DNA of 64,000 nucleotides, from NCBI GenBank assembly GCA_016708105.1, contig JADJGJ010000001.1:1674001-1738000 (forward strand), written 5' to 3'. This stretch comes from Crocinitomicaceae bacterium (GTDB lineage: Bacteria > Bacteroidota > Bacteroidia > Flavobacteriales_D > Crocinitomicaceae). This document shows, piece after piece, positions 38,688-47,043 of this stretch. Every line of letters starts with the position of its first letter. The stretch's first letter is position 1. Under the pieces are notes generated by a model, which saw only the letters and a program-made list of their open reading frames with translations, searched no databases and had not been told where the DNA came from. The position numbers and the translations under genes are program-made.

Positions 38688-40976
38688 ATGAGATTACTGC
38701 AATTATTCTTTATCCTTCTGTTCAGCACTCAGCTGGCTTTTAGCCAAACATATCAGGTAATGGAAACCGTGATGACAGGCTCAATGTCTGACATTAAGGA
38801 AATCAATTCTGAGGGTATTGACTTTGCTCCTTTTGTCAGTGGTAATAAATTGTATTTTACGTCAAGCAGAGAATATGATGTGATTAACCTTGGCGAAAAC
38901 AATTGGAAAAATGGTGGGTATCTCAATATTTATTCTGCTGAATTTAAAGGTGAAATTTCTGCTGAAAGCAAATTCAAAGATGTTGAACTGGTATCAGAAA
39001 AACTGAAAGGAGAAAGCCATACCGGACCTGTTTCATTCTCTGTTACCGGTGATACCATGTTTTTTACTCAAGTGATAGTTAATCAGAAAAAAAACAAAAA
39101 AAATAAATTCAGACCTCAGCTTTTCATGGCGGTGCGTGATGGCAACCAATGGACCAATATTCAGGCTTTGCCATTCAATGATAACACCTTCTCCTTTGGA
39201 CACCCTTGTTATGATTCAAAAAATCAACGTTTGTATTTTGCCTCAGACATGACCGGTGGTGCCGGACAAAAAGATATCTATTATGCTGATTTAAAAAGCG
39301 GAACCTGGTCTGCTCCGGTTAACATGAAAGAGATTAATTCATCTGCAAATGAAATTTATCCCTTTGTGATTGAAGGCCATTTGTTCTTTGCTTCTGATCG
39401 TGAAAGTGGAGTTGGCGGCCTAGATATTTATTGGAAAAATCTTTCGCAACCCAATGATGCCGTTGAAACCGTGAATGATTTGAATACGCCTTCTGATGAC
39501 TTTGGAATTTTTATTTTCCCCGGTATGAAAACCGGTTATATCTCTTCTAATAAATCAGGTAATGATGATATCTATTTTTTGAATATTGAAAAGAAGGTAA
39601 CTATTAGAAATGATTTGGCAGGTATGTTTACCTACCGCAATCTGAATGGTGAAGCAAGTGGTTTAAAAGTTCAAGTTGTTGGTGAAGATGATTTGGTTTT
39701 AGATGAAACTACCACTGATGAAAAAGGTGAGTTCATTTTTAAAAATTTGAATATTGACGGTTCGTATACCTTGCGTGTGATTACTGAAGAAGAATTGAAT
39801 CTGGTAATTTATGATGAGAATGGAAACCCGGTTGTTGATTTGGTTACAGATGAAAATGGAGAATTTACCTATAAAAAACTTGAGTTCACAAGTTCGGGTA
39901 TTCCTGGTTTGATTCCTGAAAATATGATTGAACCGGGTGATGATTTTGGTCATTTGAGTGGACAGTTAATTTATGAAGATGTACCGGGTGAATATCCTGC
40001 AAACGTTGCAGTAATGTTATATGATGAAGACGGAAATTTGAAATTCAAACAAGTGACGGATAACACCGGAAATTTTGATTTCAAACAGCTTTCAATGGAA
40101 GAGAGTTACATTTTAAAAGTTGAGGAAACTGATGAAGAGTTTGTTCTCCTTATTTTTGATCAATATGGTAATGTAGTAGCTCAGTTAAAAGCAAATGAAG
40201 AAGGAGAATTTGTATATCGTAAGCTGAATGGTGATCATGTAAAAGGTCTGCCTCTTTTAGAAGAAACAGAAGATTTGTTTGAGCTGGAAACCCAAACTAT
40301 TGCCGGTTATTTTGAGTATGATCATCTCAATGGAATTTCACCTGAAGGCTTGACTATTTATGCTTACAGTGATGACGGAATTTTATTGGCTGAAACGCAA
40401 ACTGATCAAAAAGGTGAATTTCGTTTCCGCAGCTTACCGGTTGAAACCAATATTTTATTCAAAATTGATGAGAGTGATCCGGATTTGAAATTGGATGATT
40501 TCACTCTGTACATCTATGATCGTTACGGAAAAAAAGTAGCAGGTTTGTCACGCGGACAAAATGGATATTTCATTTATAAACCATTAGGTTTTCAGCAGTC
40601 AAATCTCTCACAAATTGATGAAGATTCATTGGATATAGATCTGGCATTAACCACCAATTATGATATTATCAACGTGTACTTTGATTCAAATAAAGCCAAT
40701 GTAAAATCTGATGATTTGGATGAACTGAATAAATTGTACAACCTGCTAAAAGCAAATCCAAACCTGCGTATGGAAATTAATGCCTACGCTGATGCGCGCG
40801 CTTCAGATGATTACAATCTAATCCTCTCACAAAAACGAGGTGATTGGATTGTTGACTACATGGTTAAAAAAGGAATTCCGGCATCACGCTTCATTGTAAA
40901 TGCCTACGGTGAAACCAAGTTGGTTGATGAATCAAATGATGCCGTAAATCGTCGGGCTGAAATTAGGTTGTATTAG
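38688..40976 (+). CDS. OmpA-family protein with PD40 propeller and three internal repeats
   Basis: 762 residues. The signal peptide is MRLLQLFFILLFSTQLAFSQ. WD40-like PD40 repeats come next (PFVSGNKLYFTSSRE; RLYFASDMTGGAGQKDIYY; HLFFASDRESGVGGLDIYW). Three tandem repeats of about 113-115 residues (from 312, 425 and 540) fill the centre. The C-terminal OmpA peptidoglycan-binding domain has NVYFDSNKANVKSDDL, NAYADARASDDYN and NRRAEIRLY. It resembles PorE-like proteins that tie outer-membrane complexes to the cell wall. As third gene of the adhesin module it may anchor the adhesin-SprF complex. Confidence 0.88.
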   Translation: MRLLQLFFILLFSTQLAFSQTYQVMETVMTGSMSDIKEINSEGIDFAPFVSGNKLYFTSSREYDVINLGENNWKNGGYLNIYSAEFKGEISAESKFKDVELVSEKLKGESHTGPVSFSVTGDTMFFTQVIVNQKKNKKNKFRPQLFMAVRDGNQWTNIQALPFNDNTFSFGHPCYDSKNQRLYFASDMTGGAGQKDIYYADLKSGTWSAPVNMKEINSSANEIYPFVIEGHLFFASDRESGVGGLDIYWKNLSQPNDAVETVNDLNTPSDDFGIFIFPGMKTGYISSNKSGNDDIYFLNIEKKVTIRNDLAGMFTYRNLNGEASGLKVQVVGEDDLVLDETTTDEKGEFIFKNLNIDGSYTLRVITEEELNLVIYDENGNPVVDLVTDENGEFTYKKLEFTSSGIPGLIPENMIEPGDDFGHLSGQLIYEDVPGEYPANVAVMLYDEDGNLKFKQVTDNTGNFDFKQLSMEESYILKVEETDEEFVLLIFDQYGNVVAQLKANEEGEFVYRKLNGDHVKGLPLLEETEDLFELETQTIAGYFEYDHLNGISPEGLTIYAYSDDGILLAETQTDQKGEFRFRSLPVETNILFKIDESDPDLKLDDFTLYIYDRYGKKVAGLSRGQNGYFIYKPLGFQQSNLSQIDEDSLDIDLALTTNYDIINVYFDSNKANVKSDDLDELNKLYNLLKANPNLRMEINAYADARASDDYNLILSQKRGDWIVDYMVKKGIPASRFIVNAYGETKLVDESNDAVNRRAEIRLY
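39621..40605 (+). repeat. Three tandem ~340-base repeats in the OmpA-family gene
   Basis: Units begin at 39621, 39960 and 40305 (periods 339 and 345 bases). Each encodes a G-x-(F/L)-x-Y opening, a (D/E)-x-x-G-(E/N)-F-x-F turn, then IYDxxGNxV...GEFxY. They look like duplicated carboxypeptidase-regulatory-type beta-sandwiches with two halves. Confidence 0.75.
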
Positions 40977-41019
40977 TCAGTTAGGTTAAAGGAAAGTTGC
41001 CTCAGCTCATTCCGAAAAA

Positions 41020-41655
41020 CTAATTCCTTTTTCCAATTAATATCAATTCATCCTTTATGTTTTGAGATGCGAGCGGATTATTAGTTTTCAAACTATGAAT
41101 CACATCCAAATTCTCACGGGTAAAAAACTCTCGTAGATATTTTTCTTCATGAAAATAAATCATCACTTCATCACCGTGTGAATTCACTTGTTTTTTTGAA
41201 TTAGCATATTCACCTTGTATGGCACTCAAATAGAGTAGTCCTCCCGGTTGTAAAAGTTTAGACGCGTCGTGGATTAGTTTGAGGGTGTCTTCAAAATTGA
41301 GATATGGCACGCAAAAACCTGCAATAATGCCTTGAAATTTATCTTTGATTTTATGCAAATCTCTAAAGTCCATCATTTGCACACTGGCACTTGGACAATT
41401 GGTTTTAGCCAATTCAAGCATGTTGACTGATAAATCTGTTGCGTGAATTGCCAAATCAGGCCGCTTAGTGTTGACATACCGCGTGATATTGCCGGGACCA
41501 CAACCTAATTCAAGCAAGCCCGAATTTTGTGGTAGATGTTTACAAAATTCATCCATGCTCTCAATATATCTGCTCACATCCATGAATTTTTCAGCATAAT
41601 CTTTTGCATATTTATCAAATACTGCAACGGTTGAACTGGTTGTTTCCATAGCCAT
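41020..41655 (-). CDS. Class I SAM-dependent methyltransferase
   Basis: 211 residues from the ATG at 41655 (a TTG four codons upstream is possible). SAM motif I is LLELGCGPGNITRYV (about 47-61), the acidic end of strand 2 is IHATDLSVNMLELA, and a later VQMMDFRDLHKI holds the adenine-side Asp. The YLRE and LVLIGK-like ends are usual for small ubiE/TehB-like enzymes. The substrate is unknown. It is convergent with the OmpA-family gene, 43 bases from its stop. Confidence 0.8.
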   Translation of the reverse strand: MAMETTSSTVAVFDKYAKDYAEKFMDVSRYIESMDEFCKHLPQNSGLLELGCGPGNITRYVNTKRPDLAIHATDLSVNMLELAKTNCPSASVQMMDFRDLHKIKDKFQGIIAGFCVPYLNFEDTLKLIHDASKLLQPGGLLYLSAIQGEYANSKKQVNSHGDEVMIYFHEEKYLREFFTRENLDVIHSLKTNNPLASQNIKDELILIGKRN

Positions 41656-41898
41656 CTTTTTAAGCAATGTAGTGATTTACCAGAAATAAATGGGCTGGTT
41701 TCTATTTATAATTATTCACTACTTTAGCGCCATGTTTAATTCATTTCATCCTGAACTTGAGCAAATGCCTTGGGTATTTTTACCCGGTATGTAAGGATGC
41801 TTGCCTCTTTGTGAATTAATTTTCCTTAATTATCTTTTGTTAAATAATTTCTTGTCTTCTAATAGCTATCGAAGACTTGAAACTTAAAAAAAATACAC

Positions 41899-43034
41899 AT
41901 GAAAAAAAATATTATTGTTCTTGGAGCCGGCATGGTAGGTGCAGCAATGGCTATTGATCTTTCCAAAAAATTCAATGTAACGGTTACTGATTTGAATTCA
42001 GAAAGATTAGCGTTCGTAAAAAATAAATGTGTAGAATTATCTACTCAGATTCTTGATGTAACCCAGCATGACAAATTAAAAAAAATGATTGAGCCTTTTG
42101 ATATGGTTGTATGTGCGGTGCCGGGCTTTATTGGCTTTGAAACTTTGAGACAAATTATACTTGCCGGAAAAAATGTGGTAGACATTTCATTTTTTCCGGA
42201 AAATTCTCTGGAACTTGATCAACTTGCAAAGAAAAAAATGTGACAGCTATTGTTGATTGTGGTGTAGCACCCGGTATGGATAATATCATACTGGGTTATT
42301 ATAATGAAAAATTAAAACTCACCGATTTTGAATGTCTTGTTGGTGGATTACCCAAAGTTAAAAAATGGCCTTTCTGTTATAAAGCACCTTTTTCACCGGT
42401 TGATGTGATTGAAGAATACACACGCCCGGCTCGCTATGTTGAAAACGGAAACATCATTGTGCGTGAGCCTCTCACTGATTGTGAATATGTAGAATTTGAT
42501 ATGGTAGGTACCTTGGAATCGTTCAATTCAGACGGATTACGGTCTATCATTTTCACCATGCCGCATATAAAAAACATGAAAGAAAAAACATTGCGCTATC
42601 CCGGACATGTAGAATACGTGCGCGTGCTGAAAGAAACAGGATTTTTCAGCACAGAAAAAATTTCAGTGAAAGGGCAGGAGGTAAGGCCTCTTGATTTTAC
42701 TAGCAAACTTTTATTCAACGAATGGAAACTAGGAGAAACAGAACCTGAATTAACCGTGATGCGTGTTACGGTAAAAGGCATTGACGATAAAGGCAAAAGT
42801 CAAACCGTTGTGTACAATCTTTATGATGAATATCACGCTGAAACGCAAACGTCGTCCATGGCACGCACAACAGGCTATACCGCTACTGCAGCAGTGAATA
42901 TGTTTTTAGATGGATTGTTTGCTGAAAAAGGAGTTTTTCCTCCTGAGCTGATTGGGAAACATGAAGTATGTTTTCATTACTTTCTGAATTATCTGGGTGA
43001 GCGCGGAGTGATTTATGTGCGATCAAGCAATTGA
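41899..43034 (+). pseudogene. Saccharopine-dehydrogenase-like protein, frame broken at an A7 run
   Basis: The first 114 codons encode a Rossmann start (NIIVLGAGMVGAAMAIDLSKK) up to LAKKKM and TGA at 42241-42243. The other frame continues at once with VTAIVDCGVAPGMDN and runs to 43034 with the family's C-terminal domain (TTGYTATAAVNMFLDGL). A7 at 42232-42238 lies exactly at the break. One more A would give LAKKKNVTAIVDCGVAPG, as expected in the family, and a single 378-residue protein. The break is inside the nucleotide-binding domain, so two separate proteins are unlikely. Slippage, pseudogene or consensus error remain open. Confidence 0.8.
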
Positions 43035-43073
43035 ATAGTGTCTGAACTAAACGAGTTGCATTGAATGATCCCC

Positions 43074-43105
43074 GTGTAGGCGCAGATCGAGTCCTGCGTC
43101 TACAC
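43074..43105. repeat. Hairpin of dispersed element, copy 2
   Basis: GTGTAGGCGCAG (43074-43085) pairs with CTGCGTCTACAC (43094-43105), 12 bp with one G-T pair and an 8-base loop. No T-tract follows, so it is not a typical terminator. The flanks (TGAATGATC before, GTTTAATTT after) match copy 1 near 7.3 kb. Confidence 0.65.
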
Positions 43106-43198
43106 AGAGGAGGAGTTTAATTTGTAACTATAGATTTATCTTCTGGATTTTGTTGCTTAAGCTAATTTAATCAAGAAAAATTCACTTGATTTTTTCAA

Positions 43199-44041
43199 TT
43201 AATTTTCGGTGAGTTCCATGTACCACTCTTCACCATCCTCTCCAAGCAGTCCATTTTCATACACATTGATTTTTCTGAACCCGTAATTACCGTCAGAGTT
43301 GTTTACGGGGGCATAGTAATCTGTTCCTTCCCAAATGATATATTCATTCTTTGAATCTACACACCATGCATAATAGTAAAAATCATCTTCATGCGTCATT
43401 CCAACATGGGTGCTTGTACCGGGTTCAATGGTGGCCCATTGCTCACTTAGTATCCATTCTCCATCAGTATTCATATAATACGTAGCAACATAGATGGTAT
43501 AATCAGTTGCATTGCTAAGGTTTAGATAGTATGTTTTATCACCGGATGTACCGTTGTAATCACCCTCGGTTACTTCGATATCTTCAATAAGGTATTCCTC
43601 TTCAACACCGAAAAGAAAAATAATGGTTTTAGGAGCAACAAAAGAATAGTACATCTCTCCACTTTCTTCATCCTGAAAAATATTCAGAACACACACACCC
43701 ATGTCATTTTTTTTTGGGTCGAAAATAAACTTACCTAATTGTCCTTGGGGTAATTCATCCGGATGCACTTCTTCAGTCCAAGTTGCAGAAAACCATACCT
43801 CACCGTCAAACATATTTGTGATAACGAGTTTTTCTTCTTCATAGTCCCAAATAATTTCTGCAATAAACTCATATCTCCCACTTGATTGTAACCATTCAGT
43901 ATTTTTATCATCTTCATATTTGTTATATTCAATTTCACTGGAGACTAATTGAGCAAAGGCTTGATTGCAAATTAGAATAAAAGCAAAGAGAAGCCACATT
44001 CTATTCACACCTGAAACTAGCGTTGAATTTATTTTTTTCAT
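43199..44041 (-). CDS. Secreted protein with a possible DUF1036-like domain
   Basis: 280 residues from the ATG that opens MKKINSTLVSG; the upstream open frame would need a TTG. A signal peptide runs to about QAFAQ. The mature protein is very acidic and rich in Trp and Tyr. The segment about 170-240 (NATDYTIYVATYYM, EGEWILSEQW-like, IEPGTSTHVG, YYYAW) resembles DUF1036, in which a GWW-IxPG pattern occurs. No type IX sorting domain is seen. The function is unknown. It lies beside another secreted protein read in the same direction. Confidence 0.6.
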   Translation of the reverse strand: MKKINSTLVSGVNRMWLLFAFILICNQAFAQLVSSEIEYNKYEDDKNTEWLQSSGRYEFIAEIIWDYEEEKLVITNMFDGEVWFSATWTEEVHPDELPQGQLGKFIFDPKKNDMGVCVLNIFQDEESGEMYYSFVAPKTIIFLFGVEEEYLIEDIEVTEGDYNGTSGDKTYYLNLSNATDYTIYVATYYMNTDGEWILSEQWATIEPGTSTHVGMTHEDDFYYYAWCVDSKNEYIIWEGTDYYAPVNNSDGNYGFRKINVYENGLLGEDGEEWYMELTEN

Positions 44042-44118
44042 ACTGATGTTCGTTGGTTTCAACTAATGTATGAAATTATTTGAGAAAAGTCATTCTTGAG
44101 ATAATTTAATTAGCTCAT

Positions 44119-45141
44119 TTACTTCACCCTAATCACATAAGTAGCCTCAACATATCTGCCATATCTGATAGCAGGAGTCCATGCGGGCATTTTATTTACT
44201 AATTCGGTGAGTTCTTCGTATTGGCAGTGTGTGACATCACCTGAAATAATTTGTTCAAATTCAGGTACACCGTTTTCATCTACGCGTATCATGATGATGA
44301 TTTCATTTTGAAAAGCTTCTTTGCATTTGCCGGTGTTGCGTTGCAGGTATGCATCCAGTTCTTTCACACCTCCGGGGAAACGAGGCTCACGGTATAGACT
44401 GGCAAAAATATCTTTCTTCTTTTTTGGATACATTATACCACTGATGAATTTACCATTTTTAAATGTCATTTTTGAAATTACTTTTTTCTTTTCATCGTAC
44501 TGTACCCATTCACCATGCGGAAAACCATCTTGGTATTGAATAGTTGATTTTTTTAAGCCGTTGCTGTAGTATTCTACTTTTACTCCTGTTCCTTTGACTA
44601 CTTGATGTGTGCCATCTGAATGATAATAATCAATGAGAATAAATTCAGTTTCGGTCATGGCAGCATCTTCAGAATTATAGGCTGAATTAACCACTTTTAT
44701 TTCACGGGTATTTCCGCTTTCGTAATAGCTATACACCGTGTCTTTAAGTCTTCCGTTTTCAAATGTGCGAGAGGTTTCAGGTTTTCCATTTTCATAATAG
44801 AGAATTGATTTACCGTGCACAAACCCATCTTTATAGAAATAGAGCGCACGCAAATTCCCGTTTTTGTAATAATATTTGAACTCACCTATTTGATTTTGTG
44901 GGCGTATTTTCTTTTTGTAATGCCCAACCATTTGAATGGAATTATTTTCAATGTAATAATCAAGCACCAGCCAGGTTGAATCATCAGGATTATACCATGC
45001 GCCGCGATAATAAGTTGCGTCAGACCGATATGTGGTTTCAAGCCAGTCGTTGTCGAGAAAAATGGTGTCCTTTATCACCGGGGTTTGCCCTTGTGCTGAG
45101 AGTGCAATCAATACAGTGAATATGGAAAATAATCTTCTCAA
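44119..45141 (-). CDS. Secreted MORN/YwqK-like repeat protein with TonB-type C-terminal domain
   Basis: 340 residues. Signal peptide about 1-18 (IFTVLIALSAQGQ). MORN-like repeats of the YwqK type follow, with the recurring G-x-x-x-x-Y-Y-x-N-G pattern (FKYYYKNGNLRA, SILYYENGKPETS, VEYYSNGLKKS, WVQYDEKKKV). A TonB-C-like domain ends the protein (EIIIMIRVDENGVPEFEQI; MPAWTPAIRYGRYVEATYVIRV). It has no inner-membrane anchor like real TonB, so an energy-transducing role is unlikely. Its ATG overlaps the mtaB stop as ATGA. Confidence 0.75.
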   Translation of the reverse strand: MRRLFSIFTVLIALSAQGQTPVIKDTIFLDNDWLETTYRSDATYYRGAWYNPDDSTWLVLDYYIENNSIQMVGHYKKKIRPQNQIGEFKYYYKNGNLRALYFYKDGFVHGKSILYYENGKPETSRTFENGRLKDTVYSYYESGNTREIKVVNSAYNSEDAAMTETEFILIDYYHSDGTHQVVKGTGVKVEYYSNGLKKSTIQYQDGFPHGEWVQYDEKKKVISKMTFKNGKFISGIMYPKKKKDIFASLYREPRFPGGVKELDAYLQRNTGKCKEAFQNEIIIMIRVDENGVPEFEQIISGDVTHCQYEELTELVNKMPAWTPAIRYGRYVEATYVIRVK

Positions 45142-46448
45142 ACCAATTCTTTTATCAGATCAATTTTTACCACACCATCATGATCAATGGTATTGAGTTG
45201 TGCGGTATGTATTGTATTTACCAAGTTAGGCATGAAAGATGTTTTCACTTTTACATAATTTTCTGTGAAACCAAACATACTGCCATCTTCTTCATCTGCT
45301 TCAAAAAGTACTTTTCTTGTTTGTCCGCATTGCGATTCATAAAAAGCCCTGCGTTTTTTATCAGACAAAATTTGTAGTTGCCTGCTGCGTTCACGTCTCA
45401 CTTCAAGCGGAACAACCTGATCCATTTTTTTTGCGGTAGTATTTGCCCTTTCACTGTAAGTAAACACATGCAAATAAGATATATTCAAGTCTTTTAAAAA
45501 CTGCATCGTGTTATTAAATTCTTCATCCGTTTCACCCGGAAAACCAACAATTACATCAACGCCAATGCATGCGTCAGGCATCACGTTTTTTATTTTTTGA
45601 ACACGTTCAGTGTATAATGATGTCAAATATTTTCGTCGCATGGATTGCAACATGGCATCAGAACCGGACTGTAATGGAATGTGAAAATGAGGAACAAATT
45701 TATTGGATGTTGCCACAAAATCAATGATTTCATTGGTGAGCAAGTTAGGTTCAATTGATGAAATTCTGAACCGGTCAATGCCACTAACGTGATCAAGTTT
45801 TTGGACAAGTTGAAAAAAGTTTTCGTTACCGCCTTGTCCAAAGTCACCTATGTTTACTCCGGTAAGCACAACTTCTTTAAACCCGGCCTGTGCAACTTTT
45901 TCAGCTTGCACTAATGTCTCTGAAATACTGGCGTTACGGCTTTTTCCACGCGCCAGCGGAATGGTACAGAACGAACAAAAGTAATCACATCCATCCTGAA
46001 TTTTTAAGAATGAACGAGTGCGGTCTCCTTGTGAAAAGGACGGAACAAAAACATTTGTTTCTTTAATATTGTTTGCCTTAACGTGAGTTGTTTCAGTTTT
46101 TTCAAGTGATTCAATGTGCTCAAGAATATTAAATTTCTCGTTGGCGCCAAGTACTAAGTCAACACCGGGTATTTGAGAAATTTCAGTTGGCTTGAGTTGA
46201 GCATAGCAACCAATTACCGTGATGAATGCTTTGGGATTAATGTTGAGTGCTTTTCTAACAACTTGCCGACATTTTTTATCTGCCTGCTCAGTAACTGAAC
46301 ACGTGTTGATGACAACAATGTCAGGATGCTCTTCTAATTCAACACGTGCAAAACCCTGATTTTCAAAATTACGTGCAATGGTTGACGTTTCTGAAAAATT
46401 CAGTTTACATCCAAGGGTATAAAATGCTACTTTTTTATACTGATTCAT
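45138..46448 (-). CDS. mtaB: tRNA t6A37 methylthiotransferase MtaB
   Basis: 436 residues from the ATG at 46448; the possible start at 46460 would overlap the -7 box. The UPF0004 domain carries FYTLGCKLNFSET, NTCSVTEQADKKCRQ and VIGCYAQ, giving the three Cys of the auxiliary cluster. The radical SAM motif is DGCDYFCSFCTIPLARG (CxxxCxxC). A C-terminal TRAM-like domain follows. The NTCSVTEQAD form and overall length fit MtaB (t6A to ms2t6A) better than MiaB. The protein is cytoplasmic. Confidence 0.92.
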   Translation of the reverse strand: MNQYKKVAFYTLGCKLNFSETSTIARNFENQGFARVELEEHPDIVVINTCSVTEQADKKCRQVVRKALNINPKAFITVIGCYAQLKPTEISQIPGVDLVLGANEKFNILEHIESLEKTETTHVKANNIKETNVFVPSFSQGDRTRSFLKIQDGCDYFCSFCTIPLARGKSRNASISETLVQAEKVAQAGFKEVVLTGVNIGDFGQGGNENFFQLVQKLDHVSGIDRFRISSIEPNLLTNEIIDFVATSNKFVPHFHIPLQSGSDAMLQSMRRKYLTSLYTERVQKIKNVMPDACIGVDVIVGFPGETDEEFNNTMQFLKDLNISYLHVFTYSERANTTAKKMDQVVPLEVRRERSRQLQILSDKKRRAFYESQCGQTRKVLFEADEEDGSMFGFTENYVKVKTSFMPNLVNTIHTAQLNTIDHDGVVKIDLIKELV

Positions 46449-46457
46449 AAGCGCTTG

Positions 46458-46465
46458 CAAAGGTA
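46458..46465 (-). promoter_or_regulatory. -7 box TACCTTTG for mtaB
   Basis: The minus strand matches TAnnTTTG, 9 bases before the ATG at 46448. It excludes the start at 46460. Confidence 0.5.
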
Positions 46466-46544
46466 GTGAAATCTATGCTTATAGATATACACCTGTGCAG
46501 AAACCTGTGATGTGGTTTTTTTAATAATGATGAGTTAAGGTTTG

Positions 46545-46562
46545 ATCCACGGGTTCGTGGAT
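46545..46562. repeat. Short perfect hairpin, role unknown
   Basis: ATCCACG (46545-46551) and CGTGGAT (46556-46562) enclose a GGTT loop. It has a 7-bp stem and no adjacent T-tract on either strand. It lies in the 190-base gap between mtaB and the PUR gene terminator. Confidence 0.5.
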
Positions 46563-46637
46563 ATCAACGTTTCGCTTGTCGCACGGTTTCAAAAGCATGG
46601 ATAGGCATGAATTGGATTGAAAAATGAAAAGTGATTC

Positions 46638-46670
46638 AAAAAAAAAAATCCCCCACCGGGGTGAGGGATT
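46638..46670 (-). terminator. Rho-independent terminator of the PUR-protein gene
   Basis: On the minus strand AATCCCTCACC and GGTGGGGGATT form an 11-bp stem (one T-G pair) with a CC-type tight loop, ending in a run of at least ten T. It starts 5 bases after the stop codon. Confidence 0.92.
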
Positions 46671-46674
46671 ATGT

Positions 46675-46983
46675 TTAAAGTTCTTCAAAGGTTACTGACT
46701 TTTCTTCAGCAGGTTCAGGTTTTTTATATTCACCTGAGTCCCAAAGATTCTTAATGGTTTCAAGCGCTTCAGAAAACCCTTCGTTGAATTTTTCAAAATC
46801 TTCTTTATAAAGGAAAATTTTGTGTTTTTCATACTCAGGTCTTCCATCAAAATCACCTGTTCGTTTGCTCTCTGTGATTGTGAGGTAAAGATCTTTACCT
46901 TTTGTGGTTTTTACATCAAAAAAATAAGTTCTTTTTCCTGCTTTTACGCGTTTAGAAAATACTTCATCGTTTCTCTCGTTCAT
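46675..46983 (-). CDS. PUR-family nucleic-acid-binding protein (DUF3276)
   Basis: 102 residues. One PUR-alpha-like repeat is visible: VFSKRVKAGKRTYFFDVKTT-type strand meander (about 8-27), DLYLTITESKR, then the helix YKEDFEKFNEGFSEAL. The tail is acidic (EPAEEKSVTFEEL). Small bacterial PUR proteins bind single-stranded DNA and RNA, as shown for Borrelia BpuR, and act as homodimers. It is a single-gene unit with its own -7 box and terminator. Confidence 0.88.
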   Translation of the reverse strand: MNERNDEVFSKRVKAGKRTYFFDVKTTKGKDLYLTITESKRTGDFDGRPEYEKHKIFLYKEDFEKFNEGFSEALETIKNLWDSGEYKKPEPAEEKSVTFEEL

Positions 46984-47011
46984 CTGTCCCGTTTTTTAAT
47001 ATTGCCTGACA

Positions 47012-47019
47012 CAAATTTA
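47012..47019 (-). promoter_or_regulatory. -7 box TAAATTTG for the PUR-protein gene
   Basis: The minus strand matches TAnnTTTG, 28 bases before the ATG at 46983. A possible -33 TTTG lies at 47040-47037 on the same strand, with 17 bases between. Confidence 0.5.
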
Positions 47020-47043
47020 TCATTATTCATCAGAATCAAAAAT

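Noticed and set aside
41732..41794. 20-codon frame (MFNSFHPELEQMPWVFLPGM) before the dehydrogenase-like gene
   Set aside because: Could be a small peptide or a leftover gene start, but there is no promoter box or conservation evidence in the window.
42240..43034. Reading the second half of the saccharopine-dehydrogenase-like gene as its own GTG-started gene
   Set aside because: The break falls inside one Rossmann domain and a single added A restores the expected family sequence.
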